A DNA stretch of 64,000 nt from CAVUPF01 sp963777915 (GTDB lineage: Bacteria; Actinomycetota; Thermoleophilia; Solirubrobacterales; 70-9). Below the pieces are notes generated by a model. It was not told the DNA's origin and searched no databases. It was given only the letters and a program-made list of their open reading frames with translations. How positions within the stretch are numbered: position 1 is the stretch's first letter; each line of letters starts with the position of its first letter. Both the position numbers and the translations under genes were made by a program. This document shows, one piece after another, positions 8,955-16,800 of the stretch. The stretch is from positions 496,001 to 560,000 of the forward strand of contig CAVZSH010000003.1 of the NCBI GenBank assembly GCA_963777915.1. Reading direction: 5' to 3'.

Positions 8955-10199
8955 ATGGAGATTCCGGAGTGCCCGATCGTCGAGCACGCCGGTTCAACGG
9001 TCGTGCGAGCCGGCTGGTACGGCAAAGCGCCGCATCGCCGTCAGCGCTGGCTGTGTCGGCCGGCCAACGGCGAGCCGCGTCATCGGTTCACCCCGGTTCT
9101 CACCCGCCAGGGCGAGCCGCATGCCTATTGCGTGGAGTGCTCGACCGGCTTGGAGCCGTGGGAGGGACAAGCGGGTGCGCGCGACTATCGCTTCGCGGCC
9201 CGCGAGGTCGGCGAGGCGCTTGTCGCCGTAGCCGCCGGCGCCAGCTACCGGGCCGCTGCCGAGGCTGCTCGCAAGCGAGCGCAAAGGGAGCCCACGGGCG
9301 GGACGAGGAAACCGGGAGCGCGCCTGCGCGACGCCTTGCGCGACGGCCAGATCGTCGCCAACTGGGTCGACGTGTTCGCCGAGTTGATCTGCGCCGAGGA
9401 GCTTCCCCGACACTGGCCCGAGACGCTGCTTGTCGACTCAAAGAACTTCCGCATCCACAGCGGCGAGCGCGTTGGGCGCGGCTTTCACGTCTTCGCCGCG
9501 ATGGGCGCCCCAGCGTCGGGAAAGCGCCCTGCCTCGCCCGGGATCTGGCGCCTGGAGCCGTTCGGGTGCAAGGATCAGGCCGCCTGGGAGGAGTTCTTCG
9601 GCTCTTGCGAGGGAGCGCCGCAGGTTGTCGTCTCCGATGCCGACAATGCGCTTGCCTGCGCGGTCGCAAGCGTCTTCGGCGAGCACGGGACCGAGCACCG
9701 CATCTGCGAGTGGCACCTGGGGCGCAAGCTGCGCGAGCACCTGCCCGATCCGATCCTCGAGGATCGCAGCAACCCGATCACCAGGGCACTCCCCGGCGCC
9801 TTTCGCACCGTGGAGGGGTGGCAGGCCCTGATCGATGCGATCGCCGAACAGCGCTCGCATGAGCCCTCTCTCGGGCTCGCTCAGAGCTGGCTTGAGCGAT
9901 ATGGGTCGCGAATCGCGGCTCAGGTCGCGACCCGTGACTCCGCTCGCCCCAACTCCACCGGTCCGGTCGAGCAGGTTTTGCGCGAGGTCGACCGGCGAAT
10001 CGGCGATCGCGTCGGCTCGTTCACCAACCGCGCCCGAATGGGCAGGCTGCTCGCGCTGATGGCCCTCGACATCGACGGGCGAGCCGACGGGCGCAGATGG
10101 GCGGATCGCCTGCGCGAGCGCCTCCATCTCGCCGGCGGGTACGCCGAGAACCAGCGTCCCCACGACGACCCCAAGGGGAGCTACTCGCTGATCGCCTGA
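8955..10199 (+). CDS. DDE transposase of a Mutator/IS256-ISL3-like element
   Basis: The protein has 414 residues from ATG 8955. Its N-terminus has Cys/His pairs typical of an IS DNA-binding zinc finger (IPECPIVEH, WLCRPANGEPRHRF, YCVECST). The catalytic core is suggested by LLVDSKNFRI and VVVSDADNAL (two Asp) and by the EHRICEWHLGRK block, which resembles the H/C-x2-H region of Mutator-like transposases. The open frame extends upstream to 8901 but that part is terminal repeat. The gene fills the element and its frame is intact. Family placement is by motif resemblance only. Confidence 0.7.
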   Translation: MEIPECPIVEHAGSTVVRAGWYGKAPHRRQRWLCRPANGEPRHRFTPVLTRQGEPHAYCVECSTGLEPWEGQAGARDYRFAAREVGEALVAVAAGASYRAAAEAARKRAQREPTGGTRKPGARLRDALRDGQIVANWVDVFAELICAEELPRHWPETLLVDSKNFRIHSGERVGRGFHVFAAMGAPASGKRPASPGIWRLEPFGCKDQAAWEEFFGSCEGAPQVVVSDADNALACAVASVFGEHGTEHRICEWHLGRKLREHLPDPILEDRSNPITRALPGAFRTVEGWQALIDAIAEQRSHEPSLGLAQSWLERYGSRIAAQVATRDSARPNSTGPVEQVLREVDRRIGDRVGSFTNRARMGRLLALMALDIDGRADGRRWADRLRERLHLAGGYAENQRPHDDPKGSYSLIA

Positions 10200-10212
10200 C
10201 TCACTCGTTTCA

Positions 10213-10248
10213 TATCCATCCGAATCGAGTGAGAACATATGTTCTCAT
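10213..10248 (-). repeat. Right 36-bp terminal inverted repeat
   Basis: It is the exact inverted copy of 8891-8926. It lies 13 bp after the transposase stop and 55 bp from the stop codon of the coupling-protein gene. Confidence 0.9.
10231..10246. promoter_or_regulatory. Second copy of the SOS-box palindrome
   Basis: GAGAACATATGTTCTC is the same palindrome as at 8893-8908, here in the right terminal repeat. A LexA-type core at both transposon ends could let the SOS response affect access of transposase to the ends as well as transcription. Confidence 0.55.
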
Positions 10249-10251
10249 CAG

Positions 10252-10261
10252 GTGAGGACGT
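10252..10261 (+). repeat. Right copy of the 10-bp direct repeat
   Basis: GTGAGGACGT matches 8874-8883. If one copy and the transposon are removed, the methylase frame continues without a stop to a GTG at 10291. That GTG is about 12 nt past the coupling-protein stop codon. Confidence 0.4.
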
Positions 10262-10303
10262 AATCGTGAAGACAACATGCTTCGCAGACACCCTCGCCTA
10301 TCG

Positions 10304-11971
10304 TCAAGGGGCGACCTTCGCGACTTTTCGGGCGGCCGACCGCCACGGCTCACTCTCAAACCACCTCGTCAGCCCGATCAGCCCCCACTCCGCACCGCGC
10401 AGCAGCAACCCCTGCCCCGGCGGCAGCTTCGCGATCTCCCCCGGCGTGAGGACTCGCTGCCTCTGGGTCTGGTAGCTGACCGATTCGTTGTAGTGGTGGG
10501 GGCTGAACCACTCGTCGCTCTCGCTGGTTCCAAGCGTCGAGGAGACAACCTTGCGGTCGTATTCGCCGAGCGCCAGCGAGATGCTCTCCAACGTGCGGCT
10601 GTCGCCGATCCCCGATAGCACCGCCTTGGTCTGGAAGAGGCTCATGAACCCCTCGGCGGCCTCGGCCCCCCATCGGCTCCGCGCCTGGCTCAGGTCCTGG
10701 AGGCCGACCATCACCTGCAACCTCTGTCCTCCAGCCTGAGAGATCAGCGCCGGCAGGTCGTGGATCGGCGCGATGTTGGCGATCTCGTCCAGCGCCCACA
10801 GCATCACCGCTCCGTCCGTCGCCTCAGTTGCCGCCCGCTCATAGACCGCGTGGCGGATCTGCTCAAGCAGGCCGACGATCAGCGGCGCGCACAGAGCCTG
10901 ACGATGCTCCGGTGCCGTGATGTAGATCGTGTCAGTTGACGCCGCGAAGCGGACCGGATCGAAGTTGGGCTGGGCGGCGCTTGCCCTGACGGCGTCGGCG
11001 TTGTAGGCGGCAAGGACGCCGGCGGTGGCGGAGAAGATCGAGGAGCGCTCCCGGGAGTCCGTCTCTTCGATCCCGACCAGAACATCGGCGGCGATCTCGG
11101 AGTCGCAGTCGACGAGCACTTCCCGCGCCGGAGCAAGCTCTTGGCGCAGCGTCCAGCGCAGCACCTCGGCGATCGGGCGGTCGGTGAGGTTGGCGGCGTA
11201 GAGAAGCGGCGCTAGCAGCGCGGCGGCCCGCTCTGTCCAGTGGCTCTCGTTGCTGGTGCCGGCGCCCGTGCGCGTGCAGGCGCTCATCGCCCTCGCCATC
11301 ACCAGCGCCTCGTCCCAGCTGCTGGCCGCCGCGACCGGCGACCAGCACAGCCGCCTCACCCCGTCCGGCAGCCGCCGCTCCGATGAAGCGGGATCGAACA
11401 GCCACGCCTGCCCTACTTCCGATCTAACCTCCGCCGTGGCCCGCATCACCTCGGGCTTCGTCGCGGTGCTGATCACCGCTCCCGAGGCTCCCATGACGGC
11501 GGGGATCATCACCGCGCTCGTCTTCCCCGAGCGCGGAGGGCCGAGGACCATCACGGCGCTCTCGGGGTCTGCGAGGATCCAGCTGCCGCTCCCCCCGACC
11601 CCGAGATAGGCGCCGCCGCCCAGCCGGGCGATCTCCGCGCGCACCGCTTCACCCGGCGTCTTGCCTTGGACATCGGCAATCGCCGGCTCCCCAGCGGCGG
11701 CCTTCCATTTCAACAGGGACCAAAGCCAGGCAACCGAGATCCGCCCATCGGCAACCGCGATCAGCAGCAACCACGCGAGCCAGCCGAGGACGAGCGCCTT
11801 GAGGCACCACTCAATCGGGTTGGGGCCCCTGGGGTCGACGACGCCGTGAGCGAAGAAGGCCAGCGCGAAGAGGCCAACGAGCTTCCACAGCAGCGAGGGG
11901 CCCCGTTCAAACGGCGGCTCCATCTCCTGATGGGAGGGTCCCCAGGATCGTTTTGAGATGGTCCTTGACAT
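10304..11971 (-). CDS. Type IV coupling protein (VirD4/TraG family)
   Basis: The protein has 555 residues. Two hydrophobic segments at about residues 28-45 and 58-75 anchor it in the membrane. A cytosolic ATPase follows, with Walker A GPPRSGKT (144-151) and Walker B VMLWALDEIAN (about 390-399). These are hallmarks of the hexameric ATPases that deliver the relaxase-DNA complex to a conjugative type IV secretion channel. The length is normal for compact actinobacterial versions. No relaxase or VirB-type channel gene is in the window, so the island may be mobilizable or decayed. The stop codon lies 55 bp from the transposon end. Before that insertion the methylase was probably the next gene of the same operon. 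Confidence 0.9.
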   Translation of the reverse strand: MSRTISKRSWGPSHQEMEPPFERGPSLLWKLVGLFALAFFAHGVVDPRGPNPIEWCLKALVLGWLAWLLLIAVADGRISVAWLWSLLKWKAAAGEPAIADVQGKTPGEAVRAEIARLGGGAYLGVGGSGSWILADPESAVMVLGPPRSGKTSAVMIPAVMGASGAVISTATKPEVMRATAEVRSEVGQAWLFDPASSERRLPDGVRRLCWSPVAAASSWDEALVMARAMSACTRTGAGTSNESHWTERAAALLAPLLYAANLTDRPIAEVLRWTLRQELAPAREVLVDCDSEIAADVLVGIEETDSRERSSIFSATAGVLAAYNADAVRASAAQPNFDPVRFAASTDTIYITAPEHRQALCAPLIVGLLEQIRHAVYERAATEATDGAVMLWALDEIANIAPIHDLPALISQAGGQRLQVMVGLQDLSQARSRWGAEAAEGFMSLFQTKAVLSGIGDSRTLESISLALGEYDRKVVSSTLGTSESDEWFSPHHYNESVSYQTQRQRVLTPGEIAKLPPGQGLLLRGAEWGLIGLTRWFESEPWRSAARKVAKVAP

Positions 11972-12029
11972 TTGCCTGACTTTACATCACAATCTGCCTA
12001 AGTCAATAGAAGTCAACTTGGAGACCGCA

Positions 12030-12344
12030 ATGCCACCGAAACGAAACGCCCTCGGAGTCAGAGCCCAGCTCGACCTCGAGATCGCAGAACTCGACCAGAG
12101 ACGCGAGCGCCTCCTCACCGCCAGGGCCGCCCTCGACGGGGAAGCGGTGATCCCCAAGGCCAAGCCGCGGCGCTTCTCCCAGGACGACGTCGCCGCCTAT
12201 CTTGCCTCCCACCCCGACTCCACCTACACCGAGGTCGCCGAGGGCCTGGGCGCCGCGCCGACCAACGTCGCCGCCCACCTAAAGCGTGGCCGCCAAGCCG
12301 GCCGCTTTCGCAACACCGCGGGAAAGTGGAGCTTGGAGGAGTAA
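12030..12344 (+). CDS. Small coiled-coil/winged-helix DNA-binding protein
   Basis: The protein has 104 residues from ATG 12030, with TTGGAG about 8 bases upstream. The first 40 residues form a charged coiled coil (LDLEIAELDQRRERLLTARAAL). Residues about 53-104 resemble a winged helix (TYTEVAEGLGAAPTNVAAHLKRGRQAGRFRNTAGKW). It is divergent from the coupling-protein gene, which starts at 11971, and could control that promoter. It is likely a local regulator of the island; no exact family is assigned. Confidence 0.65.
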   Translation: MPPKRNALGVRAQLDLEIAELDQRRERLLTARAALDGEAVIPKAKPRRFSQDDVAAYLASHPDSTYTEVAEGLGAAPTNVAAHLKRGRQAGRFRNTAGKWSLEE

Positions 12345-12386
12345 TGGTCGTGTCTGGACGCAAAGCAAGGACAAATCCCTCCAGAG

Positions 12387-12447
12387 GAGAAATTCAGCAA
12401 CCGCAGGGGTATCGAAAAGCGCTCTCGCGCGTCTTGGGTATAAGTGG
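12387..12447 (+). repeat. 61-bp imperfect repeat, copy 1 (upstream of the M48 protease)
   Basis: It aligns without gaps to 13742-13802, with roughly 44 of 61 positions identical. Conserved blocks include GAAATTC, CCGCAG, GCGCTCTCG and GCGTC, and both copies end in a TATA-like run (GTATAAG, GATATGAG). It ends right at the GTG start of the M48 gene. It may be a shared promoter/operator or a binding site for an island protein. Confidence 0.6.
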
Positions 12448-13271
12448 ACGCCAAGGCAAGCAGGTACCTGATCCGGCCTGGGGACGTAAACCCCGGTTGG
12501 GTTCTGCTCTACGCGGTGAGCTGGGCGTTGCAGTACTTCTGCGCCTCTTGTCGCTTCCTCCTCGCCGACGGCGTGCTGGCGCTCTTGGACCTGATCACGG
12601 GCTGGGGATGGCCGGTCAACATCCCGTCGGTCGTGATCGGATTCGGGCCGCTGGGGATTTCCCTCGCGACTCTCGTCCTTCCCTTGGGCGGCTGGTGGTT
12701 TCAGCAGCAGCAGGGCGGGCGTCGACCGTCGGAGCGCGAGCGAGCGGTCTTCGAGGCGGCGTTCGAGCAGCTGAGGGGCGTCGACTCGCAACTGCGCCCG
12801 CCACACCGCTGGTTTGTCACCGACGACCCCCAGCCCAACGCCTGCGCCTACGCAGACACCCTGATGCTCACCCGCGCCATGCTGGAGAGTCCCTCCTTCC
12901 CTGCTGTCCTTGCCCACGAGCTCGGGCACCTCAACACCAGCGACGCTCGGGTCACTGCGGCGGTCCATCGGATGACGACGCCGCCGCGCGAACCGATGGA
13001 GTTTCCCTTCCGCTTGATCGCGTACCTGATCAGCGGGCGAGCCGCGATGGCTTTGGTGCGGACGCCCTGGGCGATCTACTGGCGCCGCAGGGAGGCGGTC
13101 GCAGACTCCTACGCGGCAAGGCTCGGACAGGGGCCGGCACTTGCCGGCTACCTCGACACCCACGCCCTTGCCGGCGATTTGCCGACCCCGTTCAAGGACT
13201 TCGGCGATACCTCGCACCCCTGGACCGAGCACCGCATCGACGAGCTCGAGGCGCAGCAGGAAAACAGCTGA
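12444..13271 (+). CDS. Membrane M48-family zinc metalloprotease
   Basis: The protein has 275 residues. Hydrophobic segments lie at about 18-50 and 60-85. A zinc-protease site follows, AVLAHELGHLNTSDA (His158, Glu159, His162), with a downstream REAVADSYAARLG block near residue 215 that supplies the third zinc ligand, as in HtpX/M48 peptidases. The start GTG 12444 sits at the end of the 61-bp repeat. M48 enzymes usually degrade membrane or periplasmic proteins. In this island the target is unknown; it could be a regulator, since it lies among small DNA-binding proteins next to an integrase. Confidence 0.8.
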   Translation: MDAKASRYLIRPGDVNPGWVLLYAVSWALQYFCASCRFLLADGVLALLDLITGWGWPVNIPSVVIGFGPLGISLATLVLPLGGWWFQQQQGGRRPSERERAVFEAAFEQLRGVDSQLRPPHRWFVTDDPQPNACAYADTLMLTRAMLESPSFPAVLAHELGHLNTSDARVTAAVHRMTTPPREPMEFPFRLIAYLISGRAAMALVRTPWAIYWRRREAVADSYAARLGQGPALAGYLDTHALAGDLPTPFKDFGDTSHPWTEHRIDELEAQQENS

Positions 13272-13341
13272 CTCCGGGGTGGGGAGTCGTCAGGGTTGCC
13301 GCTTCGTGGCGGCGCAGCGAGCCGGGGAAGAGGGGTTCGAG

Positions 13342-13710
13342 ATGCGGGCGCTGAGCACGATCCCGACCAGAGCACGACGAGACCTCTGCCCGCCCCGAGG
13401 GCGCGGACGGAGAGCGGCGTCACATCGCGTTGCCGTCGACCTCTCCCCGCAGGCCGTCGAGCGGGTCTCCGTCCGGGTGGCGCAGATGCTCCAACAGCGT
13501 GTGCCACGAGGCGAGCCCGAGCTGATCAGCGCCGGCGAGCTGGCCCGCCGCCTGCGGGTCGAGCGGCCCTGGGTCTACCGCCACCGGGCGCTGCTCGGGG
13601 GGATTCGGATCGGCGCGGGGCCGAAGGCTCCCTGGCGCTTTGATTACCGCACGGCCGTCGAGGCACTGCGGCGCCAGCAGGCAGAGCAACGAACAAACGG
13701 AGGTGTGTGA
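13342..13710 (+). CDS. Small HTH (excisionase-like) protein 1
   Basis: The protein has 122 residues from ATG 13342 (MRALSTIPTRARR). Its C-terminal half is a MerR/excisionase-like helix-turn-helix (ISAGELARRLRVERPWVYRHRALLGGIRI, about residues 67-95), followed by a substrate-like APWRFDYRTAVEAL segment. It overlaps the next gene by TGATG. Both genes begin with nearly the same peptide (MR-A/G-LSTIP), so they are probably paralogues from a duplication. The position just upstream of the integrase suggests an excision factor or regulator. Confidence 0.65.
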   Translation: MRALSTIPTRARRDLCPPRGRGRRAASHRVAVDLSPQAVERVSVRVAQMLQQRVPRGEPELISAGELARRLRVERPWVYRHRALLGGIRIGAGPKAPWRFDYRTAVEALRRQQAEQRTNGGV

Positions 13711-14300
13711 TGCGAGGTCTCTCGACGATCCCAATCCGGACGCGAAATTCTCCGCCCGCAGTGGTACCGACAGGCGCTCTCGTGCGTCATAGGGATATGA
13801 GCACCGTGCACCAGCCAACCCTTCGGCAGTCTGCTGCGGTGACTGAGAGGGGCGCAAGGGGCATCCAACCGGATCCGGACCTAGTCGAGGCGATCGCTCA
13901 GCGGGTCGTGGAGCTGATCGGCGATGGCGCGCGAAGCGAGGGTGGCTATATCGACGCCAGCGCCTTGGCGCGCGAGCTCGGCGTCGAGCGCGACTGGGTC
14001 TACTCACACGCTGAAGCCCTCGGAGCGATTCGCCTCGGGGGACCCCACGGTCGGCTCCGCTTCGACCGGGAGATCGTCAAAGAACGCCTGGGCGGAATCG
14101 ACGCCGTCGACTGGAAAGCACCGAGGCGCTCGCCACGACGAGCAGGGAAACGCGCGCCAGCGCGGATGGATCAGCGGGCAAAATCCGGCGGCCCTCCGCC
14201 TGGCGCAAGGGTAAAATCAACGAATACACAGCGACGGGCCAGCGGTTGGACGCCGGCCCGCTCGCCTAAGCAACAACACCCGGGAGGTAGCCCGAAATGA
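13710..14300 (+). CDS. Small HTH (excisionase-like) protein 2
   Basis: The protein has 196 residues from ATG 13710, which follows GGAGG by 6 bases. An alternative start is ATG 13797 at the end of the 61-bp repeat. The core (IDASALARELGVERDWVYSHAEALGAIRLGGPHGRLRF) matches the HTH of the preceding gene. A long basic, low-complexity tail (KAPRRSPRRAGKRAPAR) follows, typical of DNA-binding accessory proteins. It ends 46 bp before the integrase and may be co-transcribed with it. Confidence 0.6.
   Translation: MRGLSTIPIRTRNSPPAVVPTGALVRHRDMSTVHQPTLRQSAAVTERGARGIQPDPDLVEAIAQRVVELIGDGARSEGGYIDASALARELGVERDWVYSHAEALGAIRLGGPHGRLRFDREIVKERLGGIDAVDWKAPRRSPRRAGKRAPARMDQRAKSGGPPPGARVKSTNTQRRASGWTPARSPKQQHPGGSPK
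13742..13802 (+). repeat. 61-bp imperfect repeat, copy 2 (inside/upstream of the second HTH gene)
   Basis: It is the partner of 12387-12447. It ends at the internal ATG 13797, exactly as copy 1 ends at the GTG of the M48 gene. That suggests ATG 13797 could be the real start and the repeat a promoter. The match is preserved in both the sense frame and the antisense frame, so its nature is uncertain. Confidence 0.6.
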
Positions 14301-14346
14301 TGAAGCCTGAATGGCACGATAGCCCTTCCTGCAGGAGGGAGGCGTA

Positions 14347-15840
14347 ATGCCAAAAGAACGGACCGGGACCATTGAACCGCGGGTGCTCGCCGACGGGACG
14401 AGGGCATTTCACCTTCGCGTCCGCATCGATGGCAAGCGCGAACCGATCGTGCTCCACGAGCGGCCGGGCTGCGACTGCGGCTGTGGCGGAGGCTGGGATG
14501 AGCCCAGCGCTCGAACCGAGCTGGGGAACATCGGGGCGCGGGTGCGCGCAGGGGTCTGGGAGCGCCCGGCACCGCCGTCCACGCTCCTCGGCGCCGGGGT
14601 AGAAGACGGTGTGCCGACGTATGAGAGCTACGCGGACTGGTGGCTGGAAGCAAAGGTCAACGGCGTCATCGGTGAGAAGCCGATCTCCAGGAACACCGAG
14701 AGCGGCTATCGATGGCGGCTCGGGTATTCACGGCGCTTTTTCGCCGGCACACCAGTGGACTTGATCGATCGGCGGAGCAGCCTCGCCTTCAAGGCCCACC
14801 TTCTCGCAGAGTCGCGCAAGCAGCAGGAAGCGCTTGATGGCGGAGCCGACCAGCGCGATCGCCACGGTCGCAAAGTCGTCCCGCTGGGCCTCGTCTCGAT
14901 CAAGATGATCCTGGACGCGCTGGCCTCGGTATTGGACGAGGCGATCGAGGACGAGCATCGCGAGGACAACCCGGCGCGCTCAAAGCGGATGCACATCACG
15001 GTGCCGAAGCCGAAGCGCACCTTCCTGGAGATGGATGAGCTGGCTTCCCTGCTCGACGCCGCGCGCGAGCAGGACGTCGGGCTGCCCGACTTGGCCGGGC
15101 TCGCCGTGGCGGCGGGAAGCAGCGCGGAGAAAGTCGCCCGGCTGGCAGCCGTCGGGAAGCGGCCGAAGCAGATCGCCGCGGAGGTCTCGCTGTCGAAGGC
15201 GACGGTCACCTACCACCTTGGACGGCTGAAGATGGAGCCGGGGCGTGGCTACGTCGGGCGCCGCGTCGTCTGCGAGGTATTGGGCCGCGGCGGCCTGCGC
15301 GTCAGCGAGCTTTGCGACCTGAAAATCGGCCGCGTTCGGCTCCACGACACCGAAGGCGCGCGCCTGCGCATCGAAGACGCAAAGACGGATGCGGGCGAGC
15401 GGATAGTCGAGCTGACCCCGGACCTGGCGGAGGTCATCGTCGAGCACATTGACCGCCTCCGCCGGGCGGGGATGCCAACCGGACCCGAGGACTACCTCGT
15501 CCCCAATGCTCGCGGAGGTCGGATCGCTCGTCAGCGGATCGGGAAGATCGTCGCCACGGCAGCGAAACTGGCGAGCGAGCAACTGGTAGCGAAGGGGCTG
15601 TCCCCGCTGCCGAAAACCACGCCGCATACGCTGAGGCGGACCTACATATCGATCGCCCTGCTTGCCAACGAATTCGACGTCAAGTGGGTCATGGATCAGG
15701 TAGGACACGCGGATTCGACCATGACGATGGACGTCTACGCCCAACTCCAGCAGCGGGCCGATCGCCAGCATGGCGCCAACTTCGACCGGCTTGTCCGCCG
15801 GGCCCGAGAGCAGCTCGCCGGCGTCGCGATCGCCGCCTGA
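14347..15840 (+). CDS. Tyrosine site-specific integrase with an inserted HTH
   Basis: The protein has 497 residues; ATG 14347 follows GGAGGGAGG. It contains an N-terminal arm-binding part with a Cys-rich patch (CDCGCGGG), a core-binding helical domain (about 90-220) and a catalytic domain. Active-site residues are visible: Arg318 (GLRVSEL), His427-x-x-Arg430 (PHTLRR), His454 (GHADSTM) and Tyr464 (DVYAQL). Residues about 262-296 form an extra HTH (RPKQIAAEVSLSKATVTYHLGRLK) just before the catalytic Arg. The gene ends 160 bp from the 3' end of tRNA-Thr, the usual position of an integrase next to its attachment site. Confidence 0.92.
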   Translation: MPKERTGTIEPRVLADGTRAFHLRVRIDGKREPIVLHERPGCDCGCGGGWDEPSARTELGNIGARVRAGVWERPAPPSTLLGAGVEDGVPTYESYADWWLEAKVNGVIGEKPISRNTESGYRWRLGYSRRFFAGTPVDLIDRRSSLAFKAHLLAESRKQQEALDGGADQRDRHGRKVVPLGLVSIKMILDALASVLDEAIEDEHREDNPARSKRMHITVPKPKRTFLEMDELASLLDAAREQDVGLPDLAGLAVAAGSSAEKVARLAAVGKRPKQIAAEVSLSKATVTYHLGRLKMEPGRGYVGRRVVCEVLGRGGLRVSELCDLKIGRVRLHDTEGARLRIEDAKTDAGERIVELTPDLAEVIVEHIDRLRRAGMPTGPEDYLVPNARGGRIARQRIGKIVATAAKLASEQLVAKGLSPLPKTTPHTLRRTYISIALLANEFDVKWVMDQVGHADSTMTMDVYAQLQQRADRQHGANFDRLVRRAREQLAGVAIAA

Positions 15841-15929
15841 CCGCGTCGTTTGGGCGACGATTGGGCGACGAAGCCTGAAATCGCCCCGAATCAGGCAGAC
15901 GGCGAGACGCCGGGAGGGCGATCAGCGAA

Positions 15930-15964
15930 AAGGAGGGAAGCGGCGCAAACCCGCTTCCCTCCTT
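15930..15964. terminator. Strong hairpin between integrase and tRNA-Thr
   Basis: There is a perfect 14-bp stem: AAGGAGGGAAGCGG at 15930-15943 pairs with 15951-15964, around a 7-nt loop. The flanks are A/T rather than a long T tract, so it may end transcription from either side with modest efficiency. Confidence 0.6.
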
Positions 15965-15999
15965 GCATTCCGCGAATGGCGAAGGGACCGAAACCCCGA

Positions 16000-16072
<73 letters not shown>

Positions 16073-16259
16073 GGATTTGGCTTGTTAGAGGCGAAAATTT
16101 TGTGAGTGGAATTTGGGCTGTTTTGGCGCCATGGCACTCAGATGGAACACCAGGTTGAAACTGGGTGTCCCTACTGCGCGGGTGGAGCCTCTGCCGCTTC
16201 GTCATCACGGGGCGATGTTAGAGGTCTGAGGCAGGGTTCGCCCGCCGATCAGGTGCTGC

Positions 16260-16421
16260 TTGGGGCTCCTCGCCGACGCTGGGATCGACGTCGCCCCATA
16301 CCAGCATTCTGGCCTTTTCGATCTCGGTCACCGGATCGATCCGCTCGGCGCGGTCTACGCGGCGAGCCTGGACCCCACCAGCGGCTGCCAGCTCTTCGGC
16401 ACCGCCGTGCTGGCGTCGTGA
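16260..16421 (+). pseudogene. Possible C-terminal gene remnant
   Basis: A 53-codon plus-strand stretch has protein-like composition (LLADAGIDVAPYQHSGLFDL, then GAVYAASLDPTSGCQLFG) and ends at TGA 16419-16421. It has no good start and a stop just upstream, so it looks like the tail of a lost gene. The rest of 16073-16504 shows no other gene. Confidence 0.35.
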
Positions 16422-16504
16422 GGGTGGCGCGGGCGGGCGTCGGGCCTAAAGTGGCTGGCTCGTAAGTTCGCGCAGGTACTGATCGGTGCTCAGCTTGCGC
16501 CCGA

Positions 16505-16783
16505 TCAGGCCACCATGTCGTGGCTTGGCCAGGTGCCGGCGCGCAGGCGCTCATATAGCGTGTCCGGCGCTAGGTCGGCACCGCCCGGCCAGATGACCGT
16601 TCCGATCTCGGAATCGACCGACACCTCGGCGAAACCCTCGGGAGTGCGAGCCCGCTCGAAGACGGGCCCGTGCATGCGCTCCAAGACGTCAACTTCACCC
16701 TCAAGGCCATCGGCAAAGCTGAGGTGGAGGATCCCGTGGCGGACGGCGGTGGCTGCTGTTATGTCGAGCGTCAGGCCGCTCAT
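16505..16783 (-). CDS. DUF2442-type small protein 1
   Basis: The protein has 92 residues from ATG 16783. The pattern fits DUF2442: a beta-rich domain with LHLSFADGLEGEVDV, followed by FAEVSVDSEIGTVIWPGGADLAPDTLYERL. DUF2442 genes commonly follow DUF4160 genes in small modules suspected to be toxin-antitoxin-like; function is not established. It follows a second DUF2442 gene by 17 bp on the same strand. Confidence 0.7.
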   Translation of the reverse strand: MSGLTLDITAATAVRHGILHLSFADGLEGEVDVLERMHGPVFERARTPEGFAEVSVDSEIGTVIWPGGADLAPDTLYERLRAGTWPSHDMVA

Positions 16784-16800
16784 TGGAGTGGCCCGCCAAG

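Larger units (their letters stand above)
8891..10248 (+). mobile_element. 1.36-kb transposon with 36-bp terminal inverted repeats containing SOS boxes
   Basis: Bases 8891-8926 and 10213-10248 are perfect inverted copies of 36 bp. They enclose a single transposase gene. The outer half of each repeat contains the palindrome GAGAACATATGTTCTC. The element lies between the start of the methylase gene and the end of the coupling-protein gene. No short duplication directly touches the repeats. Two readings are possible: the palindrome is part of the terminal repeat, or it is itself a duplicated 16-bp palindromic target. The extra matching AT outside each palindrome favours the first. Confidence 0.8.
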
